Shown here: in pieces, positions 44,786-55,015 of the stretch
Position numbering within the stretch: the first letter of the stretch is position 1
Layout: each line of letters starts with the position of its first letter
Assembly (NCBI GenBank): GCA_028571685.1
Contig: CM053154.1
Coordinates: 7,415,501-7,479,500 of the forward strand
DNA from: Heterohyrax brucei
Lineage: Eukaryota; Chordata; Mammalia; Hyracoidea; Procaviidae
Reading direction: 5' to 3'
Length of the DNA stretch: 64,000 nucleotides
Position numbers and translations under genes: made by a program
The notes under the pieces: model-generated
The model's database searches: none
Told to the model about the DNA's origin: nothing
The model's input: the letters and a program-made list of their open reading frames with translations, nothing else

Positions 44786-47700
44786 TAGAAAGGGGGTGTT
44801 TAATGGAACCTTCTGCTGTGGCCCCTGCGAGGTAGTCAGCTCCCCATGTCCCTTTGCTGGGCTGCGTGAAAGGAAGCTGTCACCAGACACCGTGAAATCT
44901 GGACTAAGGACTTTTGCAACAGGATGGTTTTGCCACCTCAACAATTTCCATGGTAAATACTGCCATTCTGTGATTGTCTCTTTCTTAAGTTCATTGGAAG
45001 ACAGAAATTCCAGGACAGAGCTGACCCAGGAAGCAGAACAAAGATTTCTGCCTCCCTACTGGCCACCTCACCACACGTTTAGGCCTGCCATCCTCCCACT
45101 GGGCACCACTTAGTGACAGTTTAGGGAAGAGACAAGGGCAAGGACTCTAAGGAAGACTTCCCTTGACTACAGAACTAATATTTTAAATATGACTGAAGAC
45201 ACAATTACCTTTTGCTGTTAAACACCTGAAGGTGAAACCTAGTCAACTTATTCTATCAGGCAGAGAATTTCTGAGATAATTTTGATTGCTAAATCACTCC
45301 ATCTAGATTGGAATTTGTTAAAAGCAGAGTCTGTGCTCATAAACACTTAATATTTTATACTAATTTTATTTTATGGCTGCAATAAAAAATGATTTAGCTG
45401 TGTTGTCTTACATTTGAAAGGTCTGGAAATGTTTGCGCTGGGGCTATTATATTTTTGGCCCTGTGACATTTCTTCAGGCGGACGTCGTTTCTCAGTTTGC
45501 TTTTTCATACGTTTCAACAATAACGACACGGTTAGGGGGAAAACGCAGTGTGCTCGGGGAGCTTAAATAACTGTGAAAACATTCCAGCCGCAGGTCCAGG
45601 TTGGCACGCATGAAACCGAGGTGTCAGTCTGTCTCAGTGTGCGTGGGTTACTGGTTCTCAGGAATGACCCTTTTTTTTGTTAATGACCGTGCCAGCTCCA
45701 CCTCCAGAGGCTCTGAGGGCAAAGGCCCAGCCTGCCCAGAGCACCCTAGGAGCTCTTGAACGTTGGGGACACCACTGCTCTTCCAAGGAGCCGCCTGGAG
45801 AACATCTGATCAGGGGGCCCAGCGTGAAGCCAGCGATGCCCTGATAAAAAAAGGCATTCTCCTCTGTGTTTTCGATATGTTTTGAAATCCTGTCAAATCC
45901 AGATCGCTGTTAGCTTTTGTTTTATTTTCATCTATTTATGTCAGCTTTTTCTTTTTTCCTTTTTTCACCCAGATGGCTGCACGGGGACGCGAGTGCCAGG
46001 AGCCATGGCCATTGGCACTTGCCGAGGGATTTGCCCCCCTCCCCCGGCCACAGACCTGACTCCAGGAATGGAGAAGAAATTATTTTCCCATGCCTTCCCG
46101 ACTTTATGGTGGAACCCTGTGCCCCATCTCTGCATAGTCTCATCCCAGGGAGCCAGCCTGGTCTGCTCTGCGGCCAGCTCCTCCTCCGTGAAGCCATCTT
46201 GGATCACCACTGCCAGGAGCAGCCCTTACCTGCTGGGAAGAACTACTGCCCTTCCTGGGCCTTTCTGGTCATCCTCGAAGCGTGATGGTTATTCCCGTCC
46301 ATGCGTCCCATCTTCTAATCTCTCTGGGTATCTTATTGTCCTTGGAAGTCAGGTGCTGAATTCAGCCTTGAATATCTCCCTGGGTCTCAGCAGCACGTAC
46401 CTAATTGTTGAGAGAATAAATGAGAGATTCATGTGGAAGGAATGTGCTGGGAAATAAAACCTACTTCCAATGTCATTATCACAGAGGCAGCTGACATGTA
46501 TCTTTGGTTATCCAAAGACTGAGGGTTGTGAGCCAATGGAGAGCATGATGTCTCCCCAAGCAAGGAGGACTGTTACTCTCAAATTTCCTTGTGGCCTTGG
46601 CTGCAAGAATCTTCAGTTCCCTTTCTGAGACCTCCACCATCTGGAAAGAGCCTGAAGAATCAGACAAATAAGCTGTGCTTCAAAATCACAGACAGCTTAG
46701 GAGCCAGGGTGTGAAACACTAAGATAAAATTCCAAATCTTGAACCATCAAGAGAATACATGATTGTGTTCGTCTGAAGACAGAAACAGATGAAAATATAG
46801 TCTCAAGGCCAAGGTTAGCTTTCTGTTGCATCTTCAGGGGCACTCAGCCCAGGTGCTCCTCCAGCCTCAGCTGGACTATCCCGTTAGTAACGTATGTCCT
46901 CAACAAGCTGGTCCATTGATCAGCTGTGCACGTCGTCCCAGCTCTCAGTCCCCACCTGATTCGCTGGTCCTAAGACTCCTTTTTCTCTTCTTCACTATGT
47001 GGAGTGGTTCTTTGGCCTCAGGCTCCATTTCAGGCAGCCTGGCTTTGGAAGACAGCCAGCGTCCCTCCTCTCTGCTTCCAAAAGAAATGGGCTGACAGGG
47101 CAAATTGGGACCAGAAAAGTTTTTTTGGAACTTCTTTTGGCCACAAGCCTAAAAGACCATTAAAGCTAAAAGCCATGTAATTTTCCTGCTGGACAAAGAC
47201 TAGAGCAAGGATCCAGTTCAGCTTCAGAAGCAAGATTTCTGCTTTTGTGGGAAGTTTGTGGTAGAAGCAATCCATTCTGTGTTTTAGTTTGAAAATATTC
47301 TCCTCCGCTCTACTAGGTTGGTAAATAACGGTGCACCTCTATGACAGCGCTGGTCACTTGGTCCACCTAAGAAGGCCTCAGGAAAAGCGGACACAACAGA
47401 CCAGAAAGAATTCATGCTGCGTGTCAGTGACAGCCAGCTTTTTCAAGTTTGTATCTTTAAAGAATATTCAAGAATAAAGACATATGGTAAAGGTCAAATT
47501 CATGTTCTCATTTAAGGACTATGTTCATTTGACATTTCAGTTGAGGAAAGACAGTTTCTCTGCTACTCAGAGAGGAAGTAAAAGTTGTCTGGTGGCAGCT
47601 GGAGTCGCTGCTGTTAAACAAAGATCCTGAGATTAATGTTCTTTCTGTTCTAAATCATTGAGGGTGAAGGGGACAGCTCGGTCTCTGCCAGATAAAGCAA

Positions 47701-47892
47701 GAGAAAAAGTCAAGGGAAACATTTTCCTATCCATGAAGACACAAATGCAAAGACCACTTGAAATGAAAAAAATTATTTGACGGATGTCTTTATGCTTTCA
47801 CACATACGAAAGCATGCATGCATTACACACATACCCTGAAAAAATGACTTTCGGAGGAAACAAGACATTCACAGAACATACAATGCCTGATA
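44786..47892. other. Mostly unique stretch with an L2-like segment
   Basis: The AT-rich part 45190-45560 is repeat-free and may be conserved non-coding DNA. Near 46150-46420 AGCTCCTCCTCCGTGAAGCC resembles an antisense L2 3' region. The 191-codon frame at 45882-46457 spans this and has no recognised domain. No exon was supported. Confidence 0.4.
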
Positions 47893-48005
47893 TTGTCAAG
47901 TCTATACATAGCAACCCTATAGGACAGAGTAGAACTGTCCATAGGATTTTCAAGGAGCCCTAGTGGATTTGAACCACCGACCTTTTGGTTAGCAGTCGAG
48001 CTAAC
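47893..48005 (-). repeat. AfroSINE
   Basis: AGCAACCCTATAGGACAGAG, GTGGATTTGAACCACCGACC and TTTTGGTTAGCAGTCGAGCT are present. The head end is cut off. Confidence 0.8.
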
Positions 48006-48831
48006 TTGATGACTTGGGAGAAATAAATTGCTTGACAGAGACTTTTGTGGGTTTGGGCAGCTTCACTAGGTTGATACAGTACAGAGCGGCCAAGATCACT
48101 TACATCTTTAGTCCTTAATGAGAAGCATCATTGGCAGTCACAAGCCTGAATGGCTTGTATACCTCCTCCTCCACCATGTAGCCCCTGGGACAGAGCCATC
48201 ATGGGGTCCAGCAGGCCATTGGTTGTACTGCATGGCTGAGACACTGGCTGCTGCGCCCGGACGGGATCAGGCCCGGAAGTCCCAGTCTCTGATAGGAGGA
48301 CCTCTGAGTGTGAACCTGCCTCATACCTCCCATCCAAGGCCACAGACACCCCTCAGCCTCCCAGCTGAGGACCAAGACCCTCCCTGCTCCCTCGGCAGCC
48401 CCAGAGCAAGTGAGCCTAGGTGGAGTTTGTCTTCCCCTTACAGACATGTTTAGACGCAGCTGGAAAAGATCTCCCATGGGATGTAGACCGGCGAGGAAAT
48501 GAGCAGACATCCTGTGGCTGTCTCTGAATGACACTCTTGCTCTCCTAACCCACCTCAGCTTCTTCTCTCAGGCCACGACTGGCATTAACGGATGTATTCT
48601 AGTCAAGAAAAATCACCTGCTCTCTCTTCTTGTCCTGAGTATGCCACCTGGGACATTCTGTCACCTACAGAGTCCTTAGAGTGAGATCTTTACTATCCAT
48701 TTATCACAAACTACATTTTCATGTTGTCAGATTTTTTTTTTTTTTTTTTTAATCTGAGGCTACTGGCACATCTTTCTTTAAACTACAATGACCTAAAAAT
48801 AATTGATTAAAAAACAAATTGATGAAGAGAG
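48006..48831. other. Unclassified stretch with a poly(T) run
   Basis: A run of about 20 T lies at 48731-48750. Overlapping frames of about 110 codons on both strands at 48118-48534 have no domain. Confidence 0.4.
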
Positions 48832-48963
48832 TAAACTGACAGTGACCCTACAGGGCAGAGTAGAACTGCCCCACGGCATTTCTGAGCAGCACCTGGTGGC
48901 TCCGAACTGCAGACCTTTTGGTGAGCAGACATAGCACTTAACCACCAGGCCACCAGGGTTTCC
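48832..48963 (-). repeat. AfroSINE
   Basis: CAGTGACCCTACAGGGCAGA, CCGAACTGCAGACCTTTTGG and CACCAGGCCACCAGGGTTTC are present. Confidence 0.85.
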
Positions 48964-49569
48964 ATGAGTAAAGCAGGAAGTGATTACCGCCAGAGTGATG
49001 ACTTGGAATGTAATTTTCAAAGATTTCGTTTGTCACGACGTCTTAGGGTTATATACCTATGCGGCTCCTGGCATGTATGCAAGGGGGAGTTTGTTTTCTT
49101 AGTGAAAGACAGAAAAGAGACCGAGAGAGAGTCCGCAAGGTGGTGTTGTGAACGAGTAAGCACTTAAGAGATGTGAGATCCGCTGTGATTTTGGAGGAAA
49201 TGAGATTTTAAAAAGAGAAAGAGAAGAAAGACACACAAAATGTTAATATCTTGCCTTAGGGAAAGGAAAGTCAACTCCTGAGTTTAGTTGGAGAGGGTCA
49301 TCTGTGCTCACTGTCACTAAGGAAAGTAGTTTCCATCATCTTGCAAATGGAGTGGGTTGCTATCACAAAGCGAAGTGGATATTGCTGCTGCTGATTCTTT
49401 ATATTTTGTTTTTATTGGGATTTCTGAGAGGAATACTTTTTGGTGAACTCCAACTGCTATTTTTGACCAGTCATTCAAATATATCAAATGGAAACTGTTG
49501 ATTATGGCAACAGAAGCTTGCTTTGATCAGTGACCAAGACCAATCTTAGTCTCTCTCTCTCTCCCATTT
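48964..49569. other. Unclassified stretch
   Basis: Nothing recognised. Confidence 0.4.
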
Positions 49570-50040
49570 TCTTTTTTCGTTTAGTGAATGTTTCTGAGTA
49601 CCTACCATAGTTCAGGCAGAGTACTAGGCATTGGAAATTCAACAATAAGCAGTAAGGACCCAGTTTCCTTCCAGGTGGAGGTCATAGCCTACTGGATAGT
49701 CAAAAGGCAACACTGAGATAAGGTAGTTACAGGACACAGATGCCTGGAAAAGGCCATCAGATCCAGTTCTTGGGAATCAGAGAAGACTTCCTGGCAAAAA
49801 GAACATATTAGTTGGGACCCAAAGGATGGACTCGATTTAGCTAGACAAAAGGAAGGATGGAAAAGATGGGAGAGGAAGTTCAAGGGAAGAGAAAACACAT
49901 GGCCCAGGAATGAGAGAAAACCCTGAACTTGAGAAATGAAAGGACTTAGGGATGATTGTAACAGAGTCCAAAAGATAGAGTGAAGAGAGGTGATGATGTA
50001 TATTTTCAAATATCCAAAAGACAGTCATCCAAGTGAGCTA
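49570..50040 (+). mobile_element. L2 LINE 3' region
   Basis: GAGTACCTACCATAGTTCAG, AGTACTAGGCATTGGAAATT and GTTGGGACCCAAAGGATGGA follow the L2 3' order. It is diverged and has no ORF. Confidence 0.6.
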
Positions 50041-50109
50041 CCTGCAAGGGAAAGAATCAGAATCAAAGGGTAGAGATTCCAACAAAAAGGACGTTGACTT
50101 TAAATTACA

Positions 50110-50315
50110 ATGACTTTCACTTACTGAGTACTTCTGATACGCCAGAAACTGCGTCAAGGGCCTTGGTTGCCTTCACTGGATCCTCAGAGCAGCCCTGTGA
50201 CACAAATGCCATCGATGAGAAACTCAAGAGAGATTAAATGAGGTAGCTCAAGGTCACACAGCTACGATGACACAGAATGGGAGTTATAAAGCCCCAGCTC
50301 TCTCCATTGCCTTCG
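50110..50315 (-). repeat. MIR SINE
   Basis: CTTACTGAGTACTTCTGATA, ATCCTCAGAGCAGCCCTGTG and AGGTAGCTCAAGGTCACACA cover nearly the full MIR in antisense. Confidence 0.75.
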
Positions 50316-50559
50316 AACTACTTTCTGGTGAGAATTAGTAATGGATTGTGTGGCTCCGGAAATTTCCCCAAACTGAAGGCGTTTACCATCTGGCTGGGAG
50401 GCTGCTGAGGATTCAGGCATCATGAAGAAACAAGTAACCTTCTGAGGGTCTTTCAGTCATGGAATTAATGGATTCAGTGACATGTCAACAGCTGGATACA
50501 TAAAATAGCTCCCAAGAAGACCACCCTCTTTGTTTTGGGCTCTGTCCCTGCCATGAGAG
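50316..50559. other. Unclassified short stretch
   Basis: Nothing recognised. Confidence 0.4.
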
Positions 50560-50755
50560 GCCCTGGGTGACACAAACGAGTAATGAACTTGGCCCCTAAC
50601 TGAAAGGCTGAAGGTTCGAGTCCATCCAGAGATGCCACAGAAGAAAGTCCTGGTGAATCTGCTCCTGAAAAACTAGCCATTGAGAATCTTATGGTCTTCT
50701 CCTCTGACATACATGGGGTCGCCACAAGTGGGGACTGACTCATTGGTCCCCCTCC
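50560..50755 (+). repeat. AfroSINE, long variant
   Basis: GGGTGACACAAACGAGTAAT, AGGTTCGAGTCCATCCAGAG and ACATGGGGTCGCCACAAGTG are in order. Confidence 0.8.
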
Positions 50756-51154
50756 CCCATTTTAACTGATTATTGTCATACATGTAAATGGAAAACTTCC
50801 GCCATCTCTGGCAAGGAGGCCTTATTAGTCTCTGTCATGACGAAAGTGATGTACACTGAGCATTGAGGCAAACAGTGAGGCATAGTGAAATGGACCGAAT
50901 TAGGGCAGCTCATTCCTCCAATAAAGACACGCATCCTTCACAGACATCTGCTGTAGCTAACACTGGCCTGGGGCAGTGCAGAATTATGTATTCAGCTTCT
51001 AAACGATCACAGATTCAAGCTTTAAGAACATAACCGTGAGAAAACATTGTACCACTAGCAAAAACAAAACCGTTCTGCTCATGTTGCGTTAAAAATTTTT
51101 GGCGCATTCCTATAAAAATTCTTCCTTTTCTCTCAAATTCAGGGGTGTTGTGGG
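50756..51154. other. Unclassified stretch
   Basis: Nothing recognised. Confidence 0.4.
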
Positions 51155-51330
51155 ACCCCCCCAGTGACACAGTGGGTAAGTGCCCAGCTGCTAATCACAA
51201 GGCTGGCAGTTTGGTTCCACCAGCCACTTCTTGAAAACCCTATGTGGCAGTTCTACTCAGTCCTAGAAGGTCACTAGGAGACAGAACCGACTCAACAGTA
51301 AAGGGGTTTGGTTTGGGGTTTGGGTGGGAC
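51155..51330 (+). repeat. AfroSINE
   Basis: CCCAGTGACACAGTGGGTAA, GGCAGTTTGGTTCCACCAGC and CTAGGAGACAGAACCGACTC are present, then a GGTTTGG-rich end. Confidence 0.85.
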
Positions 51331-51849
51331 ACCAAATAAGTTAGAAGGCATAAGATATATTTTTTGCTGGCTTACTGAAGAAAATAATAAAGTGTTGCCT
51401 CTTTTGTTCACATTTCAGTGAAAGCGATCCAAATAAGTAACCATAAACTGTGCACAGATTGAGGGAATGGCAGAGGCAGAGATAGCTTAGAGAACGACCC
51501 CAGCTTGCATCCTAAAGTTGGGACCTGCTCTTTATTTACCATGATCTGTTTCTCTAAGTTCTCAAATCACTGTCTTCTGGATAGCCAGCTCCCGCCCCTG
51601 CCCCACTGCGCTCTTAAAGCAGAACCAGACAGACTCTCAGAGAACGAGGACTCCGTGGAGGAATTTTAAAGACGCGGTGAGAGATACAGGTTGGGGAAGA
51701 GTGCCCGCCTGTCTCACGAACCCCAGGACACCCCTCAGGGTCCACTGCTCCTCGTTTCAGTTTTGCGAGAGGAGAGATAAGGGGGGCGTTAGATGAAGGG
51801 GAAGGAAATGAAGCCACGGTCCATTGCCCTGAAAGAAGCAACCCCTCAG
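51331..51849. other. Unclassified stretch
   Basis: Nothing recognised. The right side grades into GA-rich DNA. Confidence 0.4.
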
Positions 51850-52450
51850 CAGCAGGAGACGGGATTAAAGCCGTGAGAAGCAGAGGAGAAGCACCGGAAG
51901 AGGAAGAGCGAGAGGAAGACGAGGAGAAAAAGCTGCAGAGGCGGAGGGGACAGTGGGAGCGGGAGCGGGAGCGACAAACGGTAATGGTAGTGGGCGTCGC
52001 GGTAACGACGACTGCGGCAGTGGTGATGCTCAGCAGAAGGCGTGGCCGTGGTGACGACAGTGACCGCGGCCGTGGCCATGGTAACCGCCGTAGCGGTGGT
52101 CGTGGCAATGCGGTGCTACCCAGATGAACCAAACGCGCTCCTTCTGGTCAATTCTGGCCCACAGCAGCTCTACAGCTCGGAGCGGAACCACCCTGCGGAG
52201 CTCCCACGGAGCACCTGGTGGATCTCAACTGCGGACCTTGGGGCGACCACTCGTCCACGGTGCCACCAGGGTGTCAGGAGCGGTGGCAGCAGCAGCGATC
52301 AAGGCGGCCCGCGGCGGGAACGGGAACCGGGACCCGCAGCAGACCGTGGCCGTGGTAACGCCCGCGGCAGGGGTGGCAGCAGGGCGGCGGCATCTTCTGG
52401 GGCCGCGACTGGACCACCCGGCGGCTGAGAGGCTGGACGCGCAGCCTCCA
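51850..52450. promoter_or_regulatory. CpG-rich block with GA-rich and GTGG cryptic repeats
   Basis: 51870-51975 is purine-rich (GGAAGAGGAAGAGCGAGAGG, then GGGAGCGGGAGCGGGAGCG). 51980-52110 and 52280-52400 are built from variants of GTGGCCGTGGTAACG. CpG is frequent. An RFX-like GTGGCCATGGTAAC lies at 52072-52085. Long open frames on both strands read as low-complexity Val/Ala/Thr or Arg/Ser strings and are not credible genes. It could be an unmethylated CpG island with no known transcript. Confidence 0.45.
52131..52275 (-). repeat. CpG-rich AfroSINE embedded in the GTGG block
   Basis: CTTCTGGTCAATTCTGGCCC, CACCTGGTGGATCTCAACTG and GTGCCACCAGGGT follow the antisense AfroSINE order. Unlike other copies in this window it keeps about nine to ten CpGs. 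Confidence 0.8.
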
Positions 52451-52897
52451 CCAGGTGGGCCAGACTCTTCTTCACCGTGTCACCTGGCGTCGAGCGCCAC
52501 GCCTCGCAGGACTGCTTTCTACCAGTCCGCAGACACGTTTGCAGGCGTTTTTCTCCAAGAGCTTCCACATCCTCTTTTGGATTTGTCTTCTCAACACAAC
52601 TGTGACATGATCAGAGCTTCCTGTCAACTCACCTTGCGGAGAAGTCATCTGAAGGCCAAGACATCCCTGCTCCTGAGTGCCAGACTGAAGTCCTCCATCC
52701 CCAGAGTCACCCCAGAAACCTTCCCATGACACTGTCTCTCCTCTCCTTTTCCACTCTGGATAAAAGGCACGTTCCACTTGACTGAAAAAAACGTCTAGAC
52801 TGACTAGACAGGTGTTTAGAAAGTGGGATGGGTGTGGACTCTTTCTCTTAGGGAATGAGGAAAGCATATTCCCTGAATATTTATTTCCTAATAATAC
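52451..52897. other. Unclassified stretch
   Basis: Frames on both strands are without a domain. Nothing recognised. Confidence 0.4.
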
Positions 52898-53003
52898 ACT
52901 GATACTCCTTGGAAACCCACTAGGGCAGTTCTACTACTCTGTCCTATAGGGTTGCTTTAAGTTGGAGTTGACTCAGTGGCAATGAGTTTGGTTTCGGGGG
53001 GTT
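52898..53003 (+). repeat. AfroSINE, 5'-truncated
   Basis: ACTCCTTGGAAACCCACTAG, TCTGTCCTATAGGGTTGCTT and GAGTTGACTCAGTGGCAATG are present. Confidence 0.8.
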
Positions 53004-53049
53004 CAATGCACAGATAGGAAGGTTGCAGTCTGGTACTGTGACCTCAGAG

Positions 53050-53232
53050 GTCATCAAGCATATGCTGTCCCCATACCCCCTCAGCCACGTTAATGGTCGG
53101 GAGACAGAAAGAGGACTCAAGCCCACAAAAGGAGAACTGCACTGTCATGACGCTAAGGGCTAGTTGGAAAGTGGAGTTCACATGCTGTGACTCAGACAAG
53201 TTCTGAGTACCTCTCTCAGGAAGACTAAAACC
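53050..53232 (+). repeat. Unclassified diverged repeat, copy 1
   Basis: It shares order and wording with 53910-54085: GGGAGACAGAAAGAGGACTC, GTCATGACGCTAAGGGCTAG, GTTCTGAGTACCTCTCTCAG. Family unknown. Confidence 0.5.
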
Positions 53233-53909
53233 AAGATTTCTTGGCTTTTATCTACAAACTTCATTGTCTGAGAAACCACAGCTTTGCTCAATCTTTGCAT
53301 AGGATCCAATGCTGGCTGTGCTCTCAAGGGCCAGCTGTGTCCTCCTCGTCCCCAAGACAGTCCCATCAGCCTGTGGACTCTTCTAGAAACAAAGAAAAGC
53401 AAGGAGTAGGGCACTTTTCTGTCCTGAGGAAAATTCTCTGCAGTGAGCTGGAGGCCTTCTCACAAAGCCCTCCCTGAAGTCAGGGTCATCCCCTCATCTT
53501 CCTTTGTCTTCTGGAAGGACTTGAGCCCTGAGCTGATCCTGAACACGAAGTCCCTGTCCTCAGTGTCTGGAAACAGCTGGAGAGTTTTGAGCAGTGCCAA
53601 AGAAGTAATTTTTCTCCATTTGCTCTCACATCTCCAGGCTATCCCTTGGATATACTAAGGCCAAGCCATTTATACGCCTGGCCAAATGGTGAGTTAAAGC
53701 CTGCAGCTGTGCTTCTGTAAGGCCAGGGTCTAACTCTAGAAGCTACCATTAATCTGACCCTAAGGGTTTAGGAAACAGGCGTAAACAGACTGCAGGCCTT
53801 GCAGGGAGACAGGACTTCATAAGCCCAGATTCAGAGGCCAAGAAGCCTGCTTTGAAATCCAGACAGCTGGTATACCAGAAGCCAACCAGGAATCAATCCA
53901 CAGTCAGAC
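53233..53909. other. Unclassified stretch between the repeat pair
   Basis: Nothing recognised. Confidence 0.4.
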
Positions 53910-54085
53910 TCACCTCAGTGGTGGCAGTTACCCCAGCATGAGCAGGAACATGGGCGGGGGACAGAAAGGGGACTCAACCCCATGGAATGAGAAGGGCGCC
54001 ATCATGATGCCGAAAGCTGGTTGGAAAGAGTTTACACAGTGTGGCCCAATGAGTTCTGAGCCTCTTTCTCAGCAAGACAGAGGCA
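53910..54085 (+). repeat. Unclassified diverged repeat, copy 2
   Basis: GGGGACAGAAAGGGGACTCA, ATCATGATGCCGAAAGCTGG and GTTCTGAGCCTCTTTCTCAG parallel copy 1 in the same order and orientation. Confidence 0.5.
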
Positions 54086-54165
54086 GAGGGGATGGTACCT
54101 GAGCCAAGCCAACAAGAGCAAGAAAAGAAGCCTTGTGGTTGGCAGGAGCATCTTGGGTGTTAGCA

Positions 54166-55015
54166 TTAACCATTTCAAGACCCAACTATTTTCTCCTTTA
54201 AATTTTTTTGTTGATACTGTGTGTTTTCACTAGCAGAAGGCATGCAAATTAAAGGACCAATTCAGAATTTTTGTTATGAGTTATGAATTTTGGGCACCCA
54301 TTATGTGGGATTCCATACGTCCCAGCAGATCATGGACACAGAAAATTCTGGTGGTATGAGTTAGTCAAGCCAGCCAAGCCTAGTTAAGGATAAAAAATAT
54401 ATATATTTTTAAAATTTTATTTCTTGAAAATTTGCAAAACATGAGTTAGAACATGAAGGCACTGGCACTAACTGCACATGTATTTTATTCCAGTCTCCTT
54501 CATAGCCTTTTTATTATTTTTCATGAAACTTTTCAAAACATGGTAAAATGTATTCTTCCTTACTGTAAAGGCAGGACTTACAGCCCCAAATAAATAAAAC
54601 CAAGAGACTTCTTTATCTCAGGGAAATTATCACTACAATGCATTCTTCATTACTGCAAAAATCGGTAATAGAGGCCCAGTGACTAAAACTAAAGGATTTT
54701 GAATTTGAGGACAATTACCATTACTATGTATCCTTCATTATAACCACAGCAGTACTAACAGCTAAGGAGCAGAAACAGCTGCCCTGGCACCCTGCAGATC
54801 CACTCACAGCAATGTGGTCTACCTGCTACATGTGGAAGCAATCACCAGATTCTGAGATTGAATGCAGGGTGAGAATAATTTACAGGAGTTCCAGTCTCTT
54901 GAAAAGTGCCACTGCAAACTGCATCAAAATTGGCTACCTCCTTCCCAAGCAACTCCAGAAGCAACAAAAAGTAGTTGAGTCACATATGTCCCAAGGGTCA
55001 CAAAAGGGATGTTAA
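54166..55015. mobile_element. Possible piggyBac-type element, non-autonomous
   Basis: TTAA stands at both ends (54166-54169 and 55012-55015). Inward, the left end reads TTAACCATTTCAAGACCC and the right end, reversed, reads TTAACATCCCTTTTGTGACCC then TTGGGACATATGTG; the latter resembles the GGGACATATATGTCCC motif near piggyBac termini. Inside, 54540-54780 has about three diverged units around ATTCTTC-TTACTG. No transposase frame is present. Confidence 0.4.

Noticed and set aside
45882-46457. 191-codon plus-strand frame
   Set aside because: A second plus frame and two minus frames are also open here; an L2-like segment lies within it and no domain is recognised.
51614-52729. Frames of 128-201 codons on both strands in the GC-rich block
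   Set aside because: They run through the GTGG cryptic repeat and an antisense AfroSINE; residues are repetitive Val/Ala/Arg/Ser and no domain is seen.
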